Assembly (NCBI GenBank): GCA_934130975.1
Contig: CAKOYU010000023.1
Coordinates: 1 to 16,874, forward strand
Direction of reading: 5' to 3'
DNA length: 16,874 nucleotides
Origin: an uncultured Clostridia bacterium
Lineage (GTDB): Bacteria; Bacillota; Clostridia; TANB77; CAG-508
How positions within the stretch are numbered: position 1 is the stretch's first letter; the number at the start of each line of letters is the position of its first letter. The notes beneath the pieces were generated by a model. That model did no database searches. It worked only from the letters and a program-made list of their open reading frames with translations, and was not told the origin of the DNA. Shown one piece after another: positions 1-7,366 of the stretch. The translations under genes and the position numbers were made by a program.

Positions 1-110
1 AAAATAAAAAACTAGTAATTGATGTTTTTTCTATTTTTTTGTTCTTACTTTTTACTAATTCTTGTGTATTATTTTTTTAATATTTTTGTCTGTTGCTCGG
101 TACAGTTATT

Positions 111-139
111 ATCTTAACACCGTTGTCGAAAAAAGTCAA
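111..139 (-). promoter_or_regulatory. Sigma-A promoter for a gene beyond the left edge
   Basis: Read on the minus strand, TTGACT (134-139) and TAAGAT (111-116) are separated by exactly 17 bp, a good sigma-A promoter. It lies just past the topA terminator and points out of the window. About 100 bases of leader follow to the edge without an ATG, so the gene it serves starts outside. A perfect TGTCGAA heptamer (plus strand 124-130), the core of a Spo0A box, lies in the spacer. The promoter is seen directly; any Spo0A link is a guess from one heptamer. Confidence 0.65.
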
Positions 140-159
140 TACCTTTTTTCAAATTTTTC

Positions 160-206
160 AAAAAAAATTTGCCACATAGTTTCTTTCAATCTATAATAGC
201 AAATTT
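160..206 (-). terminator. Intrinsic terminator of topA
   Basis: On the minus strand, 10 bases after the topA stop codon, AAATTTGC (199-206) pairs with GCAAATTT (165-172). A shorter inner helix (TATAG with CTATG) lies in the loop, and a run of T follows directly (plus-strand A tract 161-167). The stem is AT-rich but the U tract is strong, so a factor-independent terminator for topA is likely. Confidence 0.65.
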
Positions 207-215
207 CTTTATATA

Positions 216-2207
216 TTAATTCTCTTTTTTCACATTATTAGTAGGTTTATTCCAAGAAATATAATCACATGATTTAGGATTATTCTCACAAATATAATAT
301 TTTCTTCTATTTTTAGCCTTTCTCACTTGTACTGTTGCCCCACATTTAGGACAAGGAACATCTATTGTTTCTACAATAGCTTTAGTATTTTTACATTCAG
401 GATATCCTGGACAGGCTAAAAACTTTCCAAATCTACCATATTTATAGACCATCATTCTTCCACATTTATCACATTTAACATCTGAAACTTCTTCTTCAAT
501 CTCAACATGTTCCAATTCTTTTTCTACTTTTTCAAGATTTTTTTCAAATGGAGTATAGAATTCCCCTATCATTTCTCTCCAATTCTCTTTTCCTTCTGCT
601 ATGTTATCAAATTGGTTTTCTACTTTTGCTGTAAATTCTACATTTATAATATCTGTAAAATTCTCTGTTAAAAGTTTATTTACTACTTTTCCAAGTTCAG
701 TTGGAATTAATTGTTTTTGTTCTTTTTCTATATATCTTCTTTCCAATATAGTAGTAATTGTTGGAGAATATGTACTTGGTCTACCTATTCCTTTTTCTTC
801 TAATGCTTTTACAAGACTTGCTTCTGTATATCTTGCAGGAGGTTCTGTAAAGCTTTGTTTTGGATTTATTGATTGTTCTTTTACCTCTTGATTAACTTCT
901 AATTCAGGAATAATACCTTCTTCCTCTTCTTGCTTGTCATCTGTTCCTTCTACATATAATGTCATAAATCCTTTGAACTTCAAATTTTGTCCATTTGCTT
1001 TAAATGTATATTTATTTGCATCTATGTTCACTGACATCGTGTCATATACAGCTGGAGCCATTTGGCTTGCCATAAATCTGTTATATATTAATTTGTACAG
1101 TTTATATTGATCTTTTGTTAAAGAAGCTTTTATATTGTCTGGTTCTAAATCTGCATATGTTGGTCTTATACCTTCGTGAGCATCTTGTGCTTCTTTGTTT
1201 GTTTTATAATATCTGTTTTCGTAGTATTCCTCTCCATATGCTTCTAATATATGTTGCTTTGCAGCAGCTCTTGCTTCTTCTGATATTCTTGTAGAGTCTG
1301 TTCTCATATATGTTATTAATCCTACTGTTCCTTTTTCTGGTATTTTTACTCCTTCATATAATCCTTGAGCTACTGACATTGTTTTCTTTAATGTGAACCC
1401 TAGCTTTCTTGATGCTTCTTGTTGCATTGTACTTGTTGTAAATGGTGGTGCTGGCGTTCTTTTCTTTTGGCCTTTCTTTACTTCTTCTACTATATATTTT
1501 GCATCTTTTATACTAGATAATATTTCATCTACTTCTTCTTGACTATGTATTTCTTGTTTCTTTTTATCTTTTCCAAAGAATTTTGCTTCAAAGGTTTTTT
1601 TAGATTTTTCATCTAATAATTTTACATATATATTCCAATATTCTTCTGGAATAAATTTTTCTATTTCTTCTTCTCTGTCTACAATTAGTTTAACTGCAAC
1701 TGATTGTACTCTACCTGCTGATAAACCTCTTCTTACTTTTTTCCATAATATCGGACTTATTTTATATCCAACAATTCTATCTAATACTCTTCTTGCTTGT
1801 TGAGCATCCACTAAATTAACATCAATGTCTCTAGGTTCTTTTATTGCTTTTTGTACTGCTGATTTTGTAATTTCATTAAATGTTACTCTTGTGATTTTGT
1901 CTTTATCTACATCTAATATATATGATAGATGCCATGCTATTGCTTCTCCTTCACGGTCAGGGTCAGTTGCCAAATATACTTTTTTTGCTGACTTGGCATC
2001 TTTTTTTAATTCTTTTATTAAATCTCCCTTTCCTCTAATATTTATATATTCTGGTTCAAAATTATTTTCTATATTTATTCCTAGTTTTGATTTTGGTAAA
2101 TCTCTTATATGTCCCATTGATGCTACTACTTTTGTATTACCGCCTAAGAATTTTTTTATTGTATTAGCTTTTGCTGGTGATTCTACTATTATTAATTTGT
2201 CTGTCAT
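216..2207 (-). CDS. topA: DNA topoisomerase I (type IA, omega protein)
   Basis: Relaxes negatively supercoiled DNA by cutting and passing one strand through a covalent 5'-phosphotyrosine link. The 663-residue protein starts with a Toprim domain (IIVESPAKA at 6-14, the metal-binding TDPDREGE at 81-88). The catalytic core has LSAGRVQSVAV near 162-172 and the active-site tyrosine Y300 in GLITYMRTDSTR. Two C-terminal four-cysteine zinc ribbons follow (C579/C582/C599/C605 and C619/C622/C640/C647). Many Firmicute TopA proteins are slightly longer with a third ribbon, so this is a two-ribbon form. The ATG lies downstream of AGGAAGGAG. The gene follows the DUF6514-like gene by 52 bp and has its own promoter in that gene's last codons. 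Identification is secure from the motifs. Confidence 0.97.
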   Translation of the reverse strand: MTDKLIIVESPAKANTIKKFLGGNTKVVASMGHIRDLPKSKLGINIENNFEPEYINIRGKGDLIKELKKDAKSAKKVYLATDPDREGEAIAWHLSYILDVDKDKITRVTFNEITKSAVQKAIKEPRDIDVNLVDAQQARRVLDRIVGYKISPILWKKVRRGLSAGRVQSVAVKLIVDREEEIEKFIPEEYWNIYVKLLDEKSKKTFEAKFFGKDKKKQEIHSQEEVDEILSSIKDAKYIVEEVKKGQKKRTPAPPFTTSTMQQEASRKLGFTLKKTMSVAQGLYEGVKIPEKGTVGLITYMRTDSTRISEEARAAAKQHILEAYGEEYYENRYYKTNKEAQDAHEGIRPTYADLEPDNIKASLTKDQYKLYKLIYNRFMASQMAPAVYDTMSVNIDANKYTFKANGQNLKFKGFMTLYVEGTDDKQEEEEGIIPELEVNQEVKEQSINPKQSFTEPPARYTEASLVKALEEKGIGRPSTYSPTITTILERRYIEKEQKQLIPTELGKVVNKLLTENFTDIINVEFTAKVENQFDNIAEGKENWREMIGEFYTPFEKNLEKVEKELEHVEIEEEVSDVKCDKCGRMMVYKYGRFGKFLACPGYPECKNTKAIVETIDVPCPKCGATVQVRKAKNRRKYYICENNPKSCDYISWNKPTNNVKKEN

Positions 2208-2243
2208 TTCGTTTTCCGCTCCTTCCTGTTTATACTTCTATGT

Positions 2244-2272
2244 ATTGTAGCTTAATTTTTTATTTTTTGCAA
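2244..2272 (-). promoter_or_regulatory. topA promoter overlapping the end of the upstream gene
   Basis: On the minus strand, TTGCAA (2267-2272) and TACAAT (2244-2249) are spaced by 17 bp, which puts transcription start about 30 bases before the topA ATG. The -35 box lies in the last codons of the DUF6514-like gene. topA can therefore be transcribed independently of that gene, and no terminator separates the two, so readthrough is also possible. Confidence 0.65.
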
Positions 2273-2586
2273 GTGCTTGTAATTTTTTTTATTTCTATTA
2301 TTACATCTTCTAGTCCTATTGGAGTTACCTCATTTTCTTTTACTATTCCTAACATTGTAGTTATCTCTTTTTCATCATTTGTTAAATGTTCTATCTTATT
2401 TTGTTCGACTCCTATCTTATCCCTATATTCAGTTTTTATTATTTGTATTCCATAAATTGGTTTGTTTTTATTTTCCCTTTTATCTTCATCTGTTATTTTA
2501 TAATATTCTACTTTTATTGGATAATTTATTCCTGCTTCTGATAATTCGTCGCGATTTATAAATATACTTCCAAAAAAGTTTTTCAA
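2260..2586 (-). CDS. Small conserved clostridial protein, DUF6514-like
   Basis: A 108-residue soluble protein without signal peptide, membrane segment or cysteine cluster (one Cys near the C-terminus). The central IYGIQI (44-49) and the C-terminal LGIVKENEVTPIGLEDVI (79-96) resemble my recollection of the DUF6514 family of short clostridial proteins of unknown function; no search was possible. It begins at TTG, supported by a strong AGGAGGGGG ribosome binding site 8 bases upstream, with no alternative ATG in the N-terminal half. It has its own promoter overlapped by a long dyad, suggesting regulated expression, and lies just upstream of topA. The function is unknown and adjacency alone does not tie it to topoisomerase. 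Confidence 0.7.
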   Translation of the reverse strand: MKNFFGSIFINRDELSEAGINYPIKVEYYKITDEDKRENKNKPIYGIQIIKTEYRDKIGVEQNKIEHLTNDEKEITTMLGIVKENEVTPIGLEDVIIEIKKITSTCKK

Positions 2587-2890
2587 AATATCCCCCTCCT
2601 CTTTTCACAATATTTACTATAATACTTAATATAGTAAATTGCAAGAACTTTTCATCGCAAGTTTTAACATATTATGTGTACTATCGACAGCATTCTACAA
2701 GTATATATTTTTATATTCTTTTTTTACTATAAAATCTTTTCTGATTTCGACTTTTTTCGCATTTTATTTATAAAAAATTATGTTATACTATATTTAATAA
2801 AAAGAATTTTTGCATTCTTAAGAGTCCGGTCTTCTTATTTATTTCACTATATTGATAAATCATCTTTTTATTCTATTTATCAGTATACAA
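2587..2890. other. Long AT-rich intergenic spacer without a credible gene
   Basis: About 300 bases between the trmH terminator and the DUF6514-like gene. Besides that gene's promoter and dyad, it holds two small adjacent hairpins (AAGAAT/ATTCTT at 2802-2807 and 2814-2819; AAGA/TCTT around 2820-2833) and an 8-bp inverted repeat TGATAAAT/ATTTATCA (2853-2860 and 2875-2882). Short open frames on either strand lack a ribosome binding site. No known RNA family was recognised. Confidence 0.5.
2612..2644 (-). promoter_or_regulatory. Promoter with an overlapping 10+10 bp dyad (candidate operator)
   Basis: On the minus strand, TTGCAA (2639-2644) and TATAGT (2616-2621) have a 17-bp spacer, a good sigma-A promoter for the DUF6514-like gene. 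A perfect inverted repeat, ATTTACTATA (2612-2621) and TATAGTAAAT (2630-2639) with an 8-bp centre, covers the spacer and the -10 box. A dimeric repressor bound there would block RNA polymerase. The promoter and repeat are seen directly; the operator role is inferred. The site is AT-rich and has no T tract, so it is not a terminator. Confidence 0.6.
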
Positions 2891-2892
2891 TT

Positions 2893-2922
2893 AAAAAAGA
2901 CACATTTTTACATGTGTCTTTT
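2893..2922 (-). terminator. Intrinsic terminator of the mfd-trmH unit
   Basis: Read on the minus strand, an 11-bp perfect stem (2912-2922 with 2895-2905, core GACACA/TGTGTC) with a 6-base loop is followed by a run of six T. The trmH stop codon (2921-2923) lies in the first arm. The plus strand also has a T-rich tail after the hairpin, so it may work in both directions. Confidence 0.8.
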
Positions 2923-3712
2923 ATTTTGATAACTTTTGTCTTACATATTCATACATCACTACTCCAGCAGCAACAGAAGCATTAAGACTTTCCGTTTTTC
3001 CTAACATAGGTATTTTAGCTTTTTCATCAGCCATTTCTTGAATTTCTTTTGATACTCCATTCGATTCGTTTCCTATTACTATTATTTTTTTATTAAATTG
3101 GATGTCATATATGCTATTATCTGTTTGTAAAGATGTAACCATTAGTTTAAAATGATGTCTTCTCATTTCTTTGATTGCTTGTGGCAAATTTTCTACTTCT
3201 ATTATTTTTACTCTAAAAATTGCTCCCATTGTTGATCGTACAACTTTAGAATTAAATGCATCTGCTGTTCCTTTTGATACTATTATCTGATTTAACCCTA
3301 TACTATCTACAGTTCTTAATATCGTACCTAAATTTCCCGGGTCTTGCACATCATCTAATGCAACTATTATATCTTGAGTATAATCAATTTGTGCATCTGT
3401 ATCACCTTTTTCTATAATCGCCATTATTCCCTGTGGATTTGTTACTTGAGTAATTGATGCAAATATTTTGTCAGTTACATATACACATTCATATTTTGCA
3501 ATTTCATACATTATATGTGTTGGTATTTCGTATGTTCTTGTAGTATCTTCACATACTATTATTTTTTTTATTCTTGCTTTTTCTTTTACCGCTTCTTCTA
3601 TTAATTTGACACCTTCTATAATATATTCATTGCTTTCATCTCTGTGTTTTTTGTCTTTTAATTTCTTTATATGTTTTATTAACTCATTGTCTTTACTTGA
3701 AATTACTTGCAT
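2921..3712 (-). CDS. TrmH/SpoU-family RNA 2'-O-methyltransferase
   Basis: Transfers a methyl group from S-adenosylmethionine to a ribose 2'-OH in RNA, probably 23S rRNA. The 263-residue protein has an N-terminal substrate-binding domain (1 to about 105, beginning ISSKDNELIKHIKKL, typical of RlmB/TsnR-like rRNA methylases). A C-terminal SPOUT knot domain has all three motifs: DPGNLGTILRT (124-134), the GNESNGV loop (214-220) and ESLNASVAAGVVMYE (241-255). It has the length of Firmicute YsgA-type proteins. The ATG follows AAAGGAAAG. It lies 43 bp after mfd with no promoter or terminator seen between, so the two are probably cotranscribed. Family assignment is firm; the exact RNA target cannot be read from sequence. 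Confidence 0.92.
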   Translation of the reverse strand: MQVISSKDNELIKHIKKLKDKKHRDESNEYIIEGVKLIEEAVKEKARIKKIIVCEDTTRTYEIPTHIMYEIAKYECVYVTDKIFASITQVTNPQGIMAIIEKGDTDAQIDYTQDIIVALDDVQDPGNLGTILRTVDSIGLNQIIVSKGTADAFNSKVVRSTMGAIFRVKIIEVENLPQAIKEMRRHHFKLMVTSLQTDNSIYDIQFNKKIIVIGNESNGVSKEIQEMADEKAKIPMLGKTESLNASVAAGVVMYEYVRQKLSK

Positions 3713-3755
3713 TTTTAAACTTTCCTTTCTTTTTATTAAAGATTTTTCATTTTAT

Positions 3756-6700
3756 TTATATTAGTTCTTTTAAAAATTCTATAGTTTCTCTTAGGCAACC
3801 TTTTTCTGTTGAATCTTGAAGAAGTAGTGTTATTTGTGGCTTTATTCCTTGTGTAAATTTAATTCTATTTCTATACTTTTTAACTAATTCATTTATATCA
3901 ATATTTAATTCACCAGCTTCAAACATAAACAACACAAAGTTTCTTCTTCCTTGTACTTTGCTTATATTTAACTTTTTACATAATGTCTTAATTCTTGCTA
4001 TATCTAGTAAATTTTCGATTTCGTTTGGCATATTTCCAAATCTATCTATCATTTCGTCTACAACGTTTTGGATGTCTTCTTCATTTTTACATAGTGCAAT
4101 ATCTTGATACATTTCTATTTTTTGACTTGAGTCTGAAATATATTCGTCTGGTATATAACTTGTTACATCTAAATCTATTTGTACATCTATTTCTGGTGTG
4201 ACTTTTTCTCCTTGAATTTCTCTTACTACTTCGTCTAGTAGGTTGCAATATGTATCATATCCAACTTGTTCTAAGTGTCCATGTTGAATTTCTCCAAGCA
4301 AACTTCCAGCACCTCTAATCTCTAAGTCTCTCATTGCTATTTTAAAGCCTGATCCAAATTCAGTAAACTCTTTTATCGCTTTTAACCTTTTGTCTGCTAC
4401 TTCTGATAATAGTTTGTCTCTTTTATATGTTATATATGCATATCCTTGTCTATCTGATCTTCCAACTCTTCCTCTAATTTGATATAGTTGTGCTAATCCC
4501 ATTCTATCTGCATTTTCTACTATTATTGTATTTGCATTTGGTATGTCTATTCCTGATTCTAAGATCGTTGTACATACTAAGATATCTGTTTTTCCTTCTA
4601 TAAATTCCTCCATGATATCTTCTATTTCTTTTCCTGTCATTCTTCCATGTGCATATGTAACTCTTGCCCCTGGAACAAGCGATTCTATTTCATTTGCTTT
4701 TTGCATAATCTTTTCTACATTGTTAAATAAATAAAATACCTGACCTTTTCTTTCTAATTCTCTAGTTATTGCTTCTCTAATTACTTCTTGGTCATATTCT
4801 AACACATAGGTTTGTACCGGTTTTCTGTTATATGGTGGTTCATAAATAACTGACATATCCCTAACGCCAACTATTGACATATGTAATGTCCTTGGAATTG
4901 GTGTCGCTGTCATTGTTAATACATCTACATTTGTTTTATATTGTTTTATTTTTTCTTTTGCTTTTACTCCAAAACGATGTTCCTCATCTATTATTAATAA
5001 GCCTAAGTCTTTGAATTCTACATCTTCACTTAGTATTCTATGTGTTCCTACTATTACATCAACTTCGCCTAATTTTAGTCTTCTTATTATATCTTTTTGT
5101 TGCTTTGGCGTTCTAAATCTGTTTAATACTTCTACTTTTACACCAAATTCATTCATTCTGTCTTTGAATTCTTTATATTGTTGCTCTGCTAATACTGTTG
5201 TTGGTGCTAAATATGCTACTTGCTTTCCCCCCATTACGGCTTTAAATGCTGCTCTTATTGCTACTTCTGTTTTTCCATATCCAACATCTCCACAAAGCAG
5301 CCTATCCATTGGCTTGTCATTTTCCATATCTTTTTTTACTTCATCTATACATCGTAATTGATCATCTGTTTCTTGATATGGAAAGCTGTCTTCAAATTGA
5401 TTTTGCCATGGTGAATCTTTTGGGAATGCATATCCTTTTGCTTTTTCTCTTTTTGCATATAATTCTATTAATTCTTTAGCTACTTCTCTTAAGTTTTTCT
5501 TTACTTTTGCTTTTGTTTTTAGCCATTCTTTTGAACCTAATTTATTTACTTTTAAGCCACCTTCGTCTCCACCAACATATTTTCTGATACTGTCTAATTG
5601 ATTTGTTGGTACATATAAGATATCATCGCCATAATATTTGATTTTTATATAGTCTTTTGTTGTTCCATCTGCAGTTATAGTATTTACTCCTATAAAAATT
5701 CCTATTCCATAATTTTTGTGTACTACATAATCTCCTATTTTTAAATCTGCAAATACTACTTTTTCTCCTTCTTTGAATGCTGAGCTTTTATATGTTTTTC
5801 TTTTTTCTCCTTCTATTAATTCTTGTGATGTTATTACAAGTTGATTTGTATCAAAACATTCAAATCCTGCTGATAATTTTCCTACTGTAACTGTTACTAA
5901 ACTTTCTGTGTTTTTTACTATTATTGTTTTGTCTAGTTTTTCTTCATATTTATTTATTATTTCGTGTTCATTTAGTAATGTACATATTTTTTTTGCTTTT
6001 TCTTTTGTTTCTGCCAAAATATATATTTTCTTTTTTGCTTCTTGTGCTTTTATTAATTCTTTAAATAGTATTTCTATTTCACTTTTATAGAAGTTCTTTT
6101 CTTTATATATCCAATTATATTTTTCTGCTTGTATTTTTAGCTCATCATCTGTTTTGGAAAGATATATTAATTGTCTTTTTTCTATTTTTTCTTCAAATTG
6201 AATATAATTCATTATTGTTTTTATTGCATCTGGTACTATTTTACCTTTTTCTGCTAATAATTGCATTACATTTTGACTGTCTAAATTTACATTTTCTATT
6301 CTTTGATTTATTTTATTTATTTCATCTAATGCTATTATAAATTTATCATTTAAATAATCTAATATTGTTTCTTGTTTTTCGTAAAAGCTGTTTAAGTATT
6401 TATCTATTTTGCTTATATAATTTCCACTTCTTATTGTTTCTATGTCTTGTTTTACTTGTTCTTGTAAGTTGTCATTATATATTGTATTTTCAATTTTGTT
6501 TATTACTGTGGCAATATCTGTTTCTAATAAATATTCATGTGCTGGAAATATCGTTGCTGTATCTGTATTTTCTGTTGACCTCTGACTTACTATATTAAAA
6601 TATCTGATTGAGTCTACCTCGTCTCCCCAAAATTCTATTCTTATTCCTTTTTTATCTGTTATTGATACATCTACAATTCCACCTCTTACACTAAATTGTC

Positions 6701-7208
6701 CTCTTCCATCTATTAAGTCATATCTTACATATCCTAAATCTATAAGTTTTTGTTTTACTTCTTCTAATTTATGTTCTTCTCCTATTTTGAATTTCAAAAC
6801 ATTTTTATATAACTCTTTTTTGCTTATCATTTTTTGTGATACTGCTTCTATCGTTGTTACTACTATTCCTGTTTTCATTTCTTGAACTTGATTTAGTGCT
6901 TCTATTCTTTCATATGGTAAGTCTTTGCTTTCTGCTACATAGTCATATGTTACTATTTCTTTTTTGGGAATGTATATTATTTTATCTGTAAAATATTTCA
7001 AATCTTCTATCATTTTTCTTGCTTGTATTTCATTATATGTAATTATACAGATTGGCTTTTTTGCAAATTCTTTTGTTGCAGATAACATTTGTACCATTCC
7101 AACGTCTGTTAAGCCCGATATAGCTATCGGGCTTTTTTTATTTTCTATATTTTTTATATATTCACAAAACTTCGGATTTTTTCCTAATTCTCCTAATATT
7201 GTATTCAT
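3756..7208 (-). CDS. mfd: Transcription-repair coupling factor Mfd
   Basis: ATP-driven DNA translocase that removes RNA polymerase stalled at lesions and recruits UvrA for nucleotide excision repair. The 1150-residue protein is full length for the family. It has a UvrB-like N-terminal region (about 1-350), an RNA polymerase-interacting domain (GDYVVHKNYGIGIF at 492-505), and a RecG-like translocase with Walker A GDVGYGKT (640-647), DEEH (741-744), TATPIPRT (767-774) and QIRGRVGRS (910-918). A C-terminal TRCF domain follows. The start is an ATG with AAAGGA upstream and an extended -10 promoter. It precedes the rRNA methyltransferase by 43 bp. Codons about 24-33 encode a strong hairpin that on the other strand looks like a terminator; this part of the protein is still family-like. 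Confidence 0.97.
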   Translation of the reverse strand: MNTILGELGKNPKFCEYIKNIENKKSPIAISGLTDVGMVQMLSATKEFAKKPICIITYNEIQARKMIEDLKYFTDKIIYIPKKEIVTYDYVAESKDLPYERIEALNQVQEMKTGIVVTTIEAVSQKMISKKELYKNVLKFKIGEEHKLEEVKQKLIDLGYVRYDLIDGRGQFSVRGGIVDVSITDKKGIRIEFWGDEVDSIRYFNIVSQRSTENTDTATIFPAHEYLLETDIATVINKIENTIYNDNLQEQVKQDIETIRSGNYISKIDKYLNSFYEKQETILDYLNDKFIIALDEINKINQRIENVNLDSQNVMQLLAEKGKIVPDAIKTIMNYIQFEEKIEKRQLIYLSKTDDELKIQAEKYNWIYKEKNFYKSEIEILFKELIKAQEAKKKIYILAETKEKAKKICTLLNEHEIINKYEEKLDKTIIVKNTESLVTVTVGKLSAGFECFDTNQLVITSQELIEGEKRKTYKSSAFKEGEKVVFADLKIGDYVVHKNYGIGIFIGVNTITADGTTKDYIKIKYYGDDILYVPTNQLDSIRKYVGGDEGGLKVNKLGSKEWLKTKAKVKKNLREVAKELIELYAKREKAKGYAFPKDSPWQNQFEDSFPYQETDDQLRCIDEVKKDMENDKPMDRLLCGDVGYGKTEVAIRAAFKAVMGGKQVAYLAPTTVLAEQQYKEFKDRMNEFGVKVEVLNRFRTPKQQKDIIRRLKLGEVDVIVGTHRILSEDVEFKDLGLLIIDEEHRFGVKAKEKIKQYKTNVDVLTMTATPIPRTLHMSIVGVRDMSVIYEPPYNRKPVQTYVLEYDQEVIREAITRELERKGQVFYLFNNVEKIMQKANEIESLVPGARVTYAHGRMTGKEIEDIMEEFIEGKTDILVCTTILESGIDIPNANTIIVENADRMGLAQLYQIRGRVGRSDRQGYAYITYKRDKLLSEVADKRLKAIKEFTEFGSGFKIAMRDLEIRGAGSLLGEIQHGHLEQVGYDTYCNLLDEVVREIQGEKVTPEIDVQIDLDVTSYIPDEYISDSSQKIEMYQDIALCKNEEDIQNVVDEMIDRFGNMPNEIENLLDIARIKTLCKKLNISKVQGRRNFVLFMFEAGELNIDINELVKKYRNRIKFTQGIKPQITLLLQDSTEKGCLRETIEFLKELI
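7111..7144 (+). terminator. Terminator-like hairpin on the plus strand inside mfd
   Basis: On the plus strand AAGCCCGATA (7111-7120) and TATCGGGCTT (7125-7134) form a perfect 10-bp stem with loop TAGC, followed by seven T, an A and four more T. By sequence it is one of the best intrinsic terminators in the window, yet it lies antisense within the first 35 codons of mfd. It would stop antisense transcripts before they reach the mfd promoter region and the small plus-strand gene. On the mfd mRNA the same bases fold without a following U tract. Function is inferred. Confidence 0.55.
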
Positions 7209-7240
7209 TTTTATCTCATTCCTTTTGATTTAATGTAAGT

Positions 7241-7249
7241 ATTATATCA
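7241..7249 (-). promoter_or_regulatory. Extended -10 promoter of mfd
   Basis: On the minus strand, TGA followed by the consensus TATAAT (7241-7246) forms an extended -10 element. The -35 position 17 bp upstream is a poor TTTATT, typical of extended -10 promoters. Transcription would begin about 25 bases before the mfd ATG. It is divergent from the small plus-strand gene's promoter, about 30 bp away. Confidence 0.6.
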
Positions 7250-7276
7250 TATATTTTTCTAAAAATAAACATTTTT

Positions 7277-7305
7277 TTGACTTTTTAACCAAATTGTAGT
7301 ACAAT
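7277..7305 (+). promoter_or_regulatory. Sigma-A promoter of the small plus-strand gene
   Basis: TTGACT (7277-7282) and TACAAT (7300-7305) are separated by exactly 17 bp on the plus strand. The predicted start near 7312 leaves a leader of about 55 bases before the ATG at 7367. It is the only plus-strand promoter here with a matching gene and terminator behind it. Confidence 0.7.
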
Positions 7306-7336
7306 ATAGTTGTAGCTTATAGTATTTTTTAAAAGT

Positions 7337-7352
7337 CCAGTTTATAAACTGG
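7337..7352. repeat. Perfect 16-bp palindrome in the leader of the small gene
   Basis: CCAGTTTATAAACTGG equals its own reverse complement. In RNA it can fold into a 6-bp hairpin with a TATA loop that ends one base before the AGAAAGG ribosome binding site. In DNA it could be a site for a dimeric regulator. It has no T tract, so it is not a terminator. Confidence 0.6.
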
Positions 7353-7366
7353 CAGAAAGGAACAGC

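Noticed and set aside
2267..2280. CAAGTGCTTG palindrome as a terminator of the DUF6514-like gene
   Set aside because: The stem would be only 3-4 bp with almost no loop, and it overlaps the topA -35 box; no convincing terminator is present here.
2674..2985. Plus-strand 103-residue frame
   Set aside because: Phe/Tyr/Ile-rich translation typical of AT-rich non-coding DNA, no ribosome site, and it overlaps the end of trmH and its terminator.
3336..3345. CCCGGG-containing segment in trmH as a GC-rich hairpin
   Set aside because: It encodes the conserved DPGNLG motif and gives only a 6-bp palindrome without a loop.
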